The position numbers and the translations under genes are program-made. Of a DNA stretch of 64,000 bases, positions 33,486-44,107 are shown piece after piece. The stretch lies in assembly GCA_037179335.1 (NCBI GenBank), contig JAKZHN010000015.1, positions 372,001 to 436,000 on the forward strand, in the 5' to 3' direction. The first letter of the stretch is position 1. The number at the start of each line of letters is the position of its first letter. This stretch comes from Cyclaneusma minus. Taxonomy: Eukaryota; Ascomycota; Leotiomycetes; Marthamycetales; Marthamycetaceae. The notes under the pieces were generated by a model that saw only the letters and a program-made list of their open reading frames with translations, was not told the origin of the DNA and searched no databases.

Positions 33486-34709
33486 CTAAGCACCCTTCCT
33501 GTTGAACAAAGGAACAAATCCCTTGCACCGCTTCACCCGCTTCTTTGGAGGCTTCTCAACACTCTTAGGGGCTTTGCTGTCGGTTGGAGTGTCGATTGCA
33601 GTCTTCTGAGCAGGAGAATCCTCATCATCAGATCCATCGTCCTCCAGATAGGCCAGCTTGCGTTTCCGTTTCTTCTGACTCTCTGCCAGCAAGACTCTGC
33701 ACTGCTCGTTCATCGCCTCGTTCCAGCAAGCAATCCCCTCGCATTCATTCTTCACCCAGTCGATACGGCCTACGATGCTTTCTTTAGGAATGCAGCCCTC
33801 CACGACCAGCTCATTGATGTACTATTCGTGCAAAGTCAACCGAAGATCCTGCACGAGCTCTGCTACATTCCAGATTCGCGACTTCTCATGGTCCCAGGAC
33901 TCGTGGCGAGGATCGATGATCAGAATCTGTATATCCTCGTAGTCTTTCTCAACATAGACCTCCGCAACTCTCACAGCTTTGTCTAGAGTAGTCGCCACAC
34001 TCATAAACGGACTTGGGCGTCTCGAAATCCACTTCAGATGCATTTCCAGGCGGTACTGAAAAAAGAACGGATCAAAGGGAATTTCATGGCCTCGAGCTTT
34101 GATACCATCGTGAGGAATTCCAGCATGAACGGCTCGAAAGAGCAGATTGGTAGGAGTTGTGGTGGCGATTTTCTTCTGCAGATGCATGATTGGATGGCCG
34201 TAACCGAAACTGCCTTTTCGAGGATCGGTGACGAATTTGGAGTGGTCGTAGTCTGGATAGGCTTGTTGGAGTTTTGCGGACTCTCTGGGTCCGATCCAGA
34301 CTTGGCGTGGGACGGCTTTGTTGAGCGTGGTCTTTACGAGCCAGACTTTTGCGCCCGAATGGTTTACTGCTTCAATGTAATCGTCGTACTGGACGATCAG
34401 GATGACTTTGTCTTCAGCAGTGTGGGTATGCTATGAGAATTTGTCAGTCAAATGGTTTCGAAACTTGAGCATGGAAAAGGGGCGTACCTGAGATGAAGCG
34501 AGACTGGATGATACCACAACATCTTTCGATGCCACAACTTCTCCCAATACGGCGACCTCTGTTGAATGCTACAAGAATCCGTCAGTCAGATGCTTTCGAA
34601 ATTTGAGCATGGAGAATGGGCTTACCTCAGATGAAGCGGGACTGGATGATACCACGACCTCTTTTGACGCCACAGCCACTCCCGATACGGCGACCTCTGT
34701 AGAAGCCAT
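33486..34709 (-). CDS. DUF7587-like protein with duplicated exon and in-frame TAG
   Basis: Exons 34709-34626, 34568-34488 and 34430 onward. The first two exons (28 and 27 codons) and their introns (both 57 nt, with CTGACTGAC) are copies of each other. Exon 3 reads to TAG at 33824-33822 (257 aa in total). The frame then stays open for 111 more codons to 33486, with YINELVVEGCIPKE, a KKRKRK basic patch and a Lys-rich end. The core (NLLFRAVHAGIP...HLKWISRRPSPFMSVATTLD, then IQILIIDPR) resembles the fungal DUF7587 family; that call is from memory and moderate. The stop may be a nonsense change, or its AG may be an acceptor for a 45-nt intron (complement 33822-33866, GTAGCA donor), giving 354 aa. 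No function is known for the family. Confidence 0.65.
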
Positions 34710-35790
34710 GATTCCGTTTTATCGAAGTCTGCAAACTCTCCGTGGATCAAAGAATCTGGGCTGAGGCGAGAACCGATGTGAGGTCCAATTGAAGCTGAGA
34801 CCCTTGAGAGAAGAGAAGAAGACTTCTGATAGAGATGAAAACGGAAGTGAGTCTCAACCAAGTTGAGTGAGGACTGAGGACTGAGGACCAAGCCGGCCGA
34901 AGAAGACTTGAAGTGAAGGTGAAGCAGAGAAGGAGGAGAGGGATAGGAATGATCCTTTTGTAGGATTTACCGTCTGGTTGAGGTGAGAGGAAATGAAGCT
35001 CCAAGTGAAGCTCCAAGAGAAGCCTGGTGTAAGTGAAGCTGCGCTTCGGTGTTGGAGGGTGACGTAAGTGGAAGTGGAAGAGGAAGACGAAGGACGAGGA
35101 GAAAGGGAGGTATTTATAGACCTAGAGGTACACTCACTTTGGGAGTTCAGCTTAACTTCTCCCTAGTGGCATGCCACCTCGATGGCATCTCCCTGAGATG
35201 CCGGCCTCAGTTTTCGTTAGAAGGGGGACCAGTAGCTGCTGGCTCAGGCTATGTATGTATGAGCACTACTACCTGTCTGCCCACTGCTCTAGTTTCCTTC
35301 TCTAGACACAAAATATTAGACCTCTGAACACCTTATTAGCACATGCTACATCTGGTTCTACCAGTCCCTGATATGCTCCAAACTCTGATTTATAACTCTG
35401 AGAAGAAATCGCCAATCAAAATGCAGAATTTGAAACGTCGGAACCTCGTGTAACTTAAACATCTTGCATGAAAAGCCCCTGAGTGCCCTGACTATCGACC
35501 TAACTTGTCATGAAAAGCCGCACCAATTATTTCGTCAGCACTAGCCTCTGCTGCCGAACTGCTTTCTCTGTGATACAGGCCCTGACTAGTCGCATCACTA
35601 GCCGTTGAGAACATAGGGGTTCACGACTAGGTACGATCGCAGGGCATGGGAACATGGTGTTGTATTAAACCATAAAATGAAAGGGAGCCGATGAGGCGGA
35701 GAAGCCATATGCTCCCCCTCCCACACCCCAGCTAGCCTCTGATGTAGCTGCCTGCCACTGGCCTGCGGAGCGCTTGGGCCAGGGAGGGTA
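34710..35790. other. Intergenic, GA-rich, nothing supported
   Basis: No gene supported. On the minus strand the part from about 34730 to 35110 is rich in CTTCACTT-type motifs (GTGAAGCTCC repeated near 34993-35040), a loose short tandem pattern probably in the promoter of the DUF7587-like gene. Confidence 0.4.
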
Positions 35791-35793
35791 TCG

Positions 35794-36020
35794 GTCACGT
35801 GATGGGGTTGCAAGTCGTTACATGACCGCCCCAGCTCCAGCTTCACTTTTCTCTAAAGAGCGGACCACTAGTGGTCCGCTCTGTCTCTATTGGGATTTGC
35901 CAAGGTGATGAGGTGCATCAGCTTCACCTGCATACTTGTTTCTTGGAGAGTAGAGGAGACGAAGACCACGACCTCGCGGACAGGTGAAACTCCCTGGAAA
36001 CTGAGTAATCAAATTCGCAT
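35794..36020 (+). repeat. Direct repeat copy 1, with 26-bp palindrome
   Basis: This about 227-bp block recurs, diverged, 500 bp to the right. Shared landmarks in order: GTCACGTGA, a segment with TTACAAGTC/TTGCAAGTC and ACATGA, the palindrome, GGCATCAGCTTCACCT-like sequence, and GAAACTCC...GGAAA. The palindrome at 35857-35882 is perfect over 26 bp, centred on CACTAGTG, and includes CGG-N12-CCG. No protein is encoded. Confidence 0.75.
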
Positions 36021-36293
36021 GGTGTGACTTAGAGAGGAGAGAGAGCTTCGGAAAAAGCTCACTTTTGAAGCCATTCCCAGTCTTGGCGCTAGCGGTGCAC
36101 GGGCCATCACTGCAGGCAGCATTGGTCAGACACCGGAATTTAGGAAATTAGAATATCAAGCGAATATACCGCCGATGGCTAAAACGAGTTTTGATAAAAA
36201 TATTAAATAAAATAATTCAATTTGCCAAGGGACGAAAAAAAGTTAGATTGGTAGCTCAACGCACCCTGTAGCTTTTGTGGCAGGCAGGGGAAG

Positions 36294-36500
36294 GTCACGT
36301 GACACAGTTACAAGTCACATGATCATTCAAACATCAAATTCAGTTTCAGTCTAGAGAGCGGATCAATAGTGGTCCGCTGCCTCGGAAATTATGAATGTCG
36401 CGAGAGGCATCAGCTTCACCTATTTTGCTCATTAGAAGGCAATGAAAATCACAGTCTCACAGGCAGCAGAAACTCCTTGAAATCAAGTAATTCAAACGGA
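36294..36500 (+). repeat. Direct repeat copy 2, palindrome partly decayed
   Basis: Diverged copy of the block at 35794-36020, in the same orientation. The palindrome region (36355-36379) has lost symmetry in the left arm but keeps CGG-N12-CCG. An AT-rich stretch (about 36130-36230) lies between the copies. Long terminal repeats of a small element or a local duplication are both possible; I see no internal coding sequence. Confidence 0.7.
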
Positions 36501-39500
36501 TTTGGCGGAATAGCTGCCAGTCATAGAAGCTGTGTCTATGCTCTCAGATAGACGAAGTCTGTGCCACGAGTTGCGTGACCCGCCTGGTGACAAAATCTGT
36601 CCCAAATATGAGAGATAAGCGAAGGCGCGATTTTGGGGATGTGACCCTACACTGTTATCAGTAATTGTGTGAAAAGGTATCAACTCTGTAGTCTAATAAC
36701 TGATAGATGGCAAGATGATAGACTGTAGGGTGGAGGAGCATCGAAGATGGCCTCACCCCGAACAAAAGAGCATGTACGCTCTGTGGGCAGGTTTTCGAAG
36801 GGTGGGCTCAGGTTTCAACAAGTAAGAATGGCGGCCGCAAGCCTGGAGTTGTACAGTATCGGATCAGGGAAGGATCATGAATGGTAAGTGTGTGTTCAGG
36901 TTGTGACCCTGTGGGTTGGATCAGAGCAGCGAGCTTTGCTCTTGAGTGTTAGTGGACAGTGATGATGAACGGGAGTCTTGGCATAGAAGCTATCTTGGTA
37001 AGATCATCGCTAGAGTGAGTTGACCATGCTGGGCTCCAACGGATCCCCTCCAGTTCTCCGTTTGAGGTTGCAGGGCATCGGCGATGACTTGACGACAGCG
37101 ACTACGATCTCGAGTCCTATGATGAAGTTGGATTCTCGTGTCCCCGGCGGACGCGAGCAAGATTGGCAGAAAATGAAATGGTGTGTGAAAACACGTTTCA
37201 AAGAGGGGCGAGGCGAATTAGGCGACGGGTAGTGTGACACGGTGGTGAGACGTTATTTTTGACATCGCTGCTCAAATACCACAGTGATGAGCCTACGTCA
37301 ATGAAGCCACATGGCGAGATCGCAACAGTAGGTTTGCATGTGAGAGCCGAGATTTGCGACTCTGAACACAAATGGTCTGATGTAGTCCATGAAGTTGATG
37401 CTGTGGAACTTGGACTGGAAATTCGTGGTTTGCCGCTACTGGCGACGATTATGTTCAAGATCGCCTGGTGGGCACCGAGGCTGGAGGTGGGAGATTCGAG
37501 TTTAGAGTTTGGTGGTTGGTGGTTGGACGTATGCGGTGCTTGAGGGGGATTCGGACGGCGTTCCGGTGTAACAGAGCAGGGATTGGAAATGGCGACACGT
37601 CTGTCCAGAGAATTCAAATACCGAGGACGCCTATCTTTCACAGCCGAGGACTGTTTCAAAGTGTGGAAGTTCCCGTTCCGAACTTCATCGCGGCTGGGAC
37701 TATCTCGGAGTGGGCTGGGCGATGAACATGGTGTTTCCAATTGGCGACTTGCCAAACTGGTCCCTTTTTTCTTAGCTTGGAATTGATAATGGATCCTGCA
37801 CGTAGCTAGGGACCAAGACTGAATGTTGGTAAAGACGGCTAGCTCATCTTCAGGTTAATCTCGGAATTGCAATCACTCTGCCGTGTGTCTAAACTGAAAG
37901 AAAAGAGACAATGCAAAGATTTAGAAAATGAATGCCGTCTTTGCTACTAAGCTTCGACATACAATTTTATTTTGCCTACTGTGAAGGCCGGCTCAGAACT
38001 TTCTCGAACCTTCAGCGATGAATGCACAGCAATGAGCATGACTCAAAGAACCTTGACAAGTAATATCGCCATGAACAAAAGAGACTTCGTCGTCATACTC
38101 GCCGTACATTTTTACCTGCGCATTGAATGCAATGCACAAGTCATTCGCAGGCAATAAGGCACGAACTTCAATCTGGTGGCCTCGCCGGGGAATAGCTCAA
38201 TTCTGCTCGACCGCTATCTCAATCAGGGTACCTGGTGTGGAAAAGTGCAGACGCGATGGAGGGACGGAGACGGGCCGTTACAGATTTCATGGCCTCCAAT
38301 GATCGAATCGGGAGCAATACTGCAACCGGTGAAGCGAAACTAGACTCGGCACCGCTGCATGGTGTGCGCGCCAGTGGCGGATGTGGAATACACGGGTTGA
38401 AAATCGGACCGCGCAATATACGGGAGAATTCTGTAGAGGGTGGTGGAGGGGTGCGAACGGTGGGATGAGATGGGCAGAAGAGCGACATTGCGACTTGCGA
38501 TGAGTAGAGAACATAAGGCAACTCAGGCAAATTCTTGACACTCCCACTTAATAAGCAAAATGGGGGCAACGGCCCAGGGACCAGTAGCGCTCGTGTGATC
38601 GTGCAGGATACATGGCAATTCCATGCATGAAGCAAGGCCCGAGTGGCTCGAGGAGTCGAGGAAGCCCAAGCCACGGCTTTGGAAGTTGGGGAAGCTGATT
38701 AATGAGCAATAAAACTGCTATCAGGCTCGAAGATACAAAGTGTATAAATACAGCATTACGTATAGTGATAAATACCAAGCCGTGAGACGTTTCTCACCTG
38801 TGAACACTGGGACGACATCCAGGTAATCGGTAGGACTGCAAGACACGGTTGACTGACGACACGACGATGCAGTGACAGAGTAACCTGTGGCGTCTGGCAG
38901 CTCGGAAGTCTTCCGAGAGCAATAAAGCATCGACCACGACTGGTGGGGTCCAACAGCTGCCGGCTCTTCGATATAGTTCAGAGCGTCATGTTATTGGCAT
39001 TGGTGTCAGCGGAGAAAAACTCGAATCATGATCGTGAGGAGAGGTGGAAAAGGCAATTAGACGCCGAGTGAGTTGTCCGGCAGGTAAGAAGAAGATCGGA
39101 ACGGTAGCCAGCATCTCGGAGATGTCAGGGGATTGCTTGCTGACGAGGGGAGCCGACTGCGGAGTCGCGGAGCGGCCTCGAGCCCATTTGACCAATGGAT
39201 CTTTCAGAAGACAGTCTAGCAACACCGCAGCGTTGCGACGCTCTCTCGTGCACAGTCTCAGTCACCAGAAATTTGTCGTCGTCGCCATGCTTTTGTACAA
39301 TAAAACAGACGCGGTTAGCGGTGAGTGACATCGAGTACATCATCAGATGAACCTGCAAGAATTTTCTTTTTGGGTCGCAAGACAAACCTTATCTTCTGTA
39401 CTTACAGCCGGTGCTCAGAGCTTTGGTAGGTCGCACAGGCTGCAGGGAAGTCGGGTCTTGCTCCTTGAACTCGCAGGTGGAGTTTCACAGCATGCGGGAG

Positions 39501-41562
39501 CAAAACCAATCCCCAATTTGTGCCACCCGGCCCGCCATTTGAACAGACCGGTCCTTGGGACTTGACAAACTCGCATTGCGTTCGGTGGAACAAGGCCGAG
39601 GCGAATATTGGGACGTGGGAGAACATAATTGAGGGTGGGATTTTAACTTGGGGCTCGTATATAAACAAAATATCAAAGACTTTTAGAGCGTCGTCTGCTC
39701 CAAGCTTCCTAACAGATCTGGCTCTAGCGGAATGGAGACCGGAACTACTGTAAGACGGACTTCCATCAGAAGACACAGGGCTCATAATCAGACTGACAAA
39801 ACAATAAAATGCTAGTTGTAGTTTGTAGTGTGAGACACACAGAAATTTTCTTGTGGACAACAAAGCAAAGAGTAAAAGATCGAAAGTGGAGAAACTCACT
39901 CACTTTGCTGCAAGTCTCCCAAAGCCAAGTCTAACTCACAGCTTTCTCGGAAATTAGGAAGGCGAAGATAGACGGTGGGCGCGTAGGCTCTGCGGTTTCT
40001 CGGTGTTTTGAAATAAAAAGCACGAATTCAACAAGTGTCAGCATGCTATAGGAGAGTTTCCCGTCTCCCCGCAGCACCGGAAGATCTACCCGTAGGATGC
40101 CGTGCAGATTCAACCTCAAGATGGCGACGCGTTCCGTAAACTTCGCCTTTCAACGTCCGACATTGAAGGTAAATGTGGTTTTCCGGGAACGGGGCCGAGC
40201 ACTGGTGGGCCGTAAAGGCCGCCGGCAGGCCGAAGTGAGGGAGTTTCTCAAAGCGGCTGGTCGCGTGAGCATTCGCAATGGGTCTTGGCCCCTTGATATA
40301 GGATCATCGCGCTTGAAATGCGTTGGGCTGCGCGTATGCGATCCAATGGCGAACAGAAGAAGCTGCCTCGATGCCGGGGAGATTCGAGGTCCGAGGATGT
40401 TGGCGACGATATCCTTGACAGCTGGTGCATTGTTCTCGCTTCATAGCCGGTGTGCTGCATTAGTTCCCGGATAGTCTATCGTGTAGTCGGCATTGTCAAG
40501 GGACAGTCGCGACGAGTGTTTGGTGACGGAGGAATTGAGGACGTCAAAATTGTGAGATGGAGTTTGGCCGAGGGTGGCCATAGCTCCCCCCACAAGGGGA
40601 TTAGCGCATTCCCGCTAGCTTGAATTTCGATGGTTGTCTCATCTTCGCTTCAATTCCCTTGAACTCTCCACGTCCCATCTTCCCTTCTCACCACCATAAA
40701 ACATTGCCAGCGGCATTGGAAACTCAGTTCAGCAGCCGGCCGTTAACTTGCTCTCCACCAAGTCATCCGATTAACTGACCACAAGCAGAGTGCGCCCGTT
40801 CGCCGCATCATGCAGCTGAAAAGTACAGTAGAACTCGAGCTCCACGATACATCAATAGCACCACCAAACGCCCCACAAGTACAACTTACAGGATAAGGTT
40901 GTGCTGCCAGCTGCCGGCAGCCAGGTACCGGATGTCGTGGAAGGAGTATACATGGCCTCCATCGTCCCCCTTTCTCTTCCCCGCTAGTCACCTCCCATGC
41001 AGCTTCAATCCTCTTGCATCACCACCTGTCCATGCCATCTCCGTGTAGCCAGCCGAACATGACTTCGAAGCTTGGATTATCGTCGTACTCTGCTGCGACA
41101 CACGCATGTCCGCGCTCCCTGACGTATTGGCTACGTGGATCGCATACACCTATTTCTGCATGCCGGTACTGACTACGCTGGGCTCGATGGGTTTGTCTCG
41201 AATATATGCAGCTACAAAGCTCCGTTCGAGACATGGTTGGATGGATTGGACGGGAAATAGCTTAATGGGTCCTGGGAGGCAAGTTGCCGGGCGCGAGCCA
41301 GCAGCAATTTTCTTCTCCTTCCAGCCAAAGATAGGTGACAACTTTATTTTCTCGTCGTCAGGAACAAGCGGACCTGCTTGACCGTACTTTCTATAAAGAT
41401 CAGATCTCCCTCCGAGTTCTGTGCAAGACATCTTCTCCATTCTGCTCTGCTCCAATTCTCTGTGTACTTCCTCTCACAAGTCTCCCGAGTCGAACATCCC
41501 CGAGTCTCACCACATCAGACCGTCAGCTCTTCTTGTTCTATACCACACTCTCACCAGCGAAG
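36501..41562. other. Gene-poor stretch, no supported gene
   Basis: Open frames of 60-185 codons on both strands lack domains, protein-like composition and splice-linked partners. Overlapping frames at 37010-37755 run on both strands at once and cannot all be real. No RNA gene, transposase or long repeat seen. The last 200 bases are C/T-rich and likely lead into the dehydrogenase gene. Confidence 0.45.
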
Positions 41563-43125
41563 ATGGCTCCCTCTGCTATGCACGATGAGTGCCTTCACAT
41601 GCCAGAACCGCTCCCTCCAAAGCCCATGAGAGCCTCCACTATACTTGCTTCTGTGCTACACGGCCCCAAAGATATTCGAACGGTATGCCAATTGCTGTTA
41701 TCCTGAATTCCTAGCTCTCTGATTTTCTCGGCCTTACCCCATGTGCTTTCTGAAACTTGGAGATGGGAAGTTGGTGTTCGATTTCCCGGCATGGCTATCT
41801 GTCTTTTTGCCATTCTCACCACTCCCCTTTATCATATCTTTCGACTGTGGAATCTAGAAGCGAAGGGTTTCGAAATATCCCCGATATCTAAGACGAAAAT
41901 GCTCACTTACACTCTCTAGGAAACCCGCATCCTCGAGCCCCCCGCAGCAGGCGAGCTCCAAATCGCCATCCGCAACACCGGCATCTGCGGCTCCGACGTA
42001 TCCTACTACAAGCGTTTCGCCAACGGTGACCTCTGCGCCTGCTCTCCCCTATCTCTCGGCCACGAATCCTCAGGAGTCGTCGTCGCCATCGGCCCCTCCT
42101 GCCCCTCCAAATTCAGCATCGGCGACCGCGTAGCCCTTGAGGTTGGCGTTCCCTGCGGCACCTGCGGAATCTGTCGTCAAGGCCGCTACAACCTTTGCAA
42201 GAAGATGCGGTTCCGCAGCTCGGCTAAGAGCGTACCTCATTTCCAAGGCACGCTTCAGGAACGCATCAACCATCCCGCCGAATGGTGCTTCAAGCTTCCG
42301 GATCATGTTTCTTTCGATGCTGCTGCACTGCTGGAACCATTGTCCGTGGGAATTCATGCTGTGAATCGCGCTGCTCCTACTCCAGGAAGTACGGCGGTGG
42401 TGCTTGGATCTGGGACTGTGGGACTGCTGACCGCGGCTATGGCCAGACAAAGCGGTGTCACGCAGGTGACGATTGTTGATGTTGACGCCGGACGAGTCAA
42501 CTACGCACTGAAGAAAGGATTCGCAACGCACGGCTACATGGTGCCACAGAGTCCCAGCATCAACTCCTCCGGCTCCTCCGGCTCCTCCACCCCAGCCAGC
42601 GGCACCATGACCCCTCTTTCCGTTTACTCCAGCATGGGCACTAACGAGCGCATCGAATCAGCCCGCAACCTAGCCTCCGACATCCTCGCAGTAGCCAAAC
42701 CAGTCGGCTCCGAGTACCTCGACGACGAAGAAGACGAAGGCGCCGATGTGACGTTTGAGTGTACCGGCAAAGAAGCATGCATGCAGACGGCGCTGTACAC
42801 CACCAAGCCCGGCGGAAAAGTCATCATGGTCGGCATGGGCACGCCGATCCAGACTCTCCCAGTCTCAGCGGCACATCTCCGCGAGGTGGACATTCTGGGG
42901 ATCTTCAGGTACTGCAACACTTATCCGACTGGTATTCGTATGCTCGCCAACTCGGGGAAGAGGGGCAACAATGTGGGAGCGCCTGGTGGTGGCTTGCCGA
43001 GTCTGGACGACATGGTGACGCATCGCGTTAAGGGACTGGAGAATGCGAAGGAGGCATTTGAGCTGGCCGGAAGGACGTGCGATGATGAGGGAAACTTGAT
43101 CTTGAAGGTTGTTGTTGAGGCTTGA
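41563..43125 (+). CDS. Zinc-dependent polyol dehydrogenase (sorbitol/xylitol type MDR)
   Basis: Two exons, 41563-41682 and 41920-43125, give 441 aa. The 237-nt intron runs from GTATGC to CTCTAG. Medium-chain dehydrogenase features: catalytic zinc site Cys63 (GICGSD) and His88-Glu89 (LGHES), structural zinc Cys119, 122, 125 and 133 (CGTCGICRQGRYNLC), and the NAD motif GSGTVGLLTAAMA. YYKRFANGD at 69-77 fits the sorbitol/xylitol/arabinitol branch, which oxidises polyols to ketoses in the cytosol. It is longer than usual (about 350-380 aa). The extra length is an N-terminal extension of about 30 residues and a Ser/Gly-rich insertion after the NAD domain starts (SSGSSGSSTPASG and an acidic DDEEDE). 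The exact substrate cannot be read from sequence. A family member with an insertion may differ in kinetics or partners. Confidence 0.9.
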
Positions 43126-44107
43126 GAGTGTCGCTTCTCCAATGATGAGGAAGGTCGACACTGAAGGTTGTGGTCGAGTCTTGATCGTTGCTTTCACACA
43201 CGGCATCAGTTTCTTTTCATTCTCTTGACACGACCCTGCGTTACCCTAGATATCCCTGCCTACCCACTACTTCTTTCCATTCTTTGTTTGATGTTTTGCA
43301 GCTTTCCGCGGTTGGAGGAAACACTGTTTTCGAAGAAAAAAGTCTCGCAGTCTATTTTGCTTTTCTGTTCTTTCTTTCTTTCTGTTGCAGTTTGTGGAAG
43401 CCGAGATGGAGAATGAGTTGTGGTGGAAAAGTTCCCTTCATTACGTTAGATTGTGCGATGAGCGGGTATCTTGTTTCTAGAGATCAGTAGCTGAGGTGGT
43501 AGTTAGTGACTCTCATAAAGACATTGCTAAATATTCAGATCGTTGCTTCAGTCAGTGTTTCGTGAGTGGAAAGGATGAAGTCAAGAGCAATACTGCTTTC
43601 TTAAAACGTGCATGTGGACAGTGTAAACCGAGGAAGGTCTCTCGTGGCCAGAGAGATGATCAATCTCTCGCCCTGAAGAGGCCTCGATGCTCACTCAGAT
43701 CCTCGGGTGCAATCTGCGAGCATTGCCACTTAGTTGACAAGGTTAGTTATCTGCGCAAAGCCATGTTCAAGTGCAAGAGAATACAAGCAATGTTGAAAGA
43801 AACTGTGCAGTCCATTTATCTAGCATTTAAAAGCTTCCGCAGCAAGCCACTCTGCCATAGCTCAGATGCAAATAAAGAACCGCCCCATGATGCCTCAAAT
43901 GAAGGCTGAAACTCCGGTCATAACATCATCTAGCTCGTGTAATGTACCGTGGATTCCGCAACGCCATTTTCCATGCCAACCGAACCATGCTCCATACGCT
44001 CCATCTGCTCATGTGAAAAACTTCCCGGAACTCTGCAGAAAATGACCATCGAACGCCCCTTCTCGCAAAATGCTCCTTGATATGAACAAACTCCGCAGAA
44101 ACATGCT
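43126..44107. other. Intergenic, nothing firmly supported
   Basis: Includes a TTCTTTCTTTCTTTCT run near 43369-43383. A plus-strand frame near 43496-43909 has RACGQCKPRK and CEHCHL, faintly like a Zn2Cys6 cluster, but lacks an ATG start and the right Cys spacing. No gene is called. Confidence 0.4.

Noticed and set aside
37010..37755. Overlapping frames on both strands, up to 185 codons
   Set aside because: Mutually overlapping on opposite strands and without domains; no choice can be justified.
43496..43909. Possible Zn2Cys6 remnant (RACGQCKPRK...CEHCHL)
   Set aside because: The six-cysteine spacing is wrong, there is no ATG, and the remaining sequence is not protein-like.
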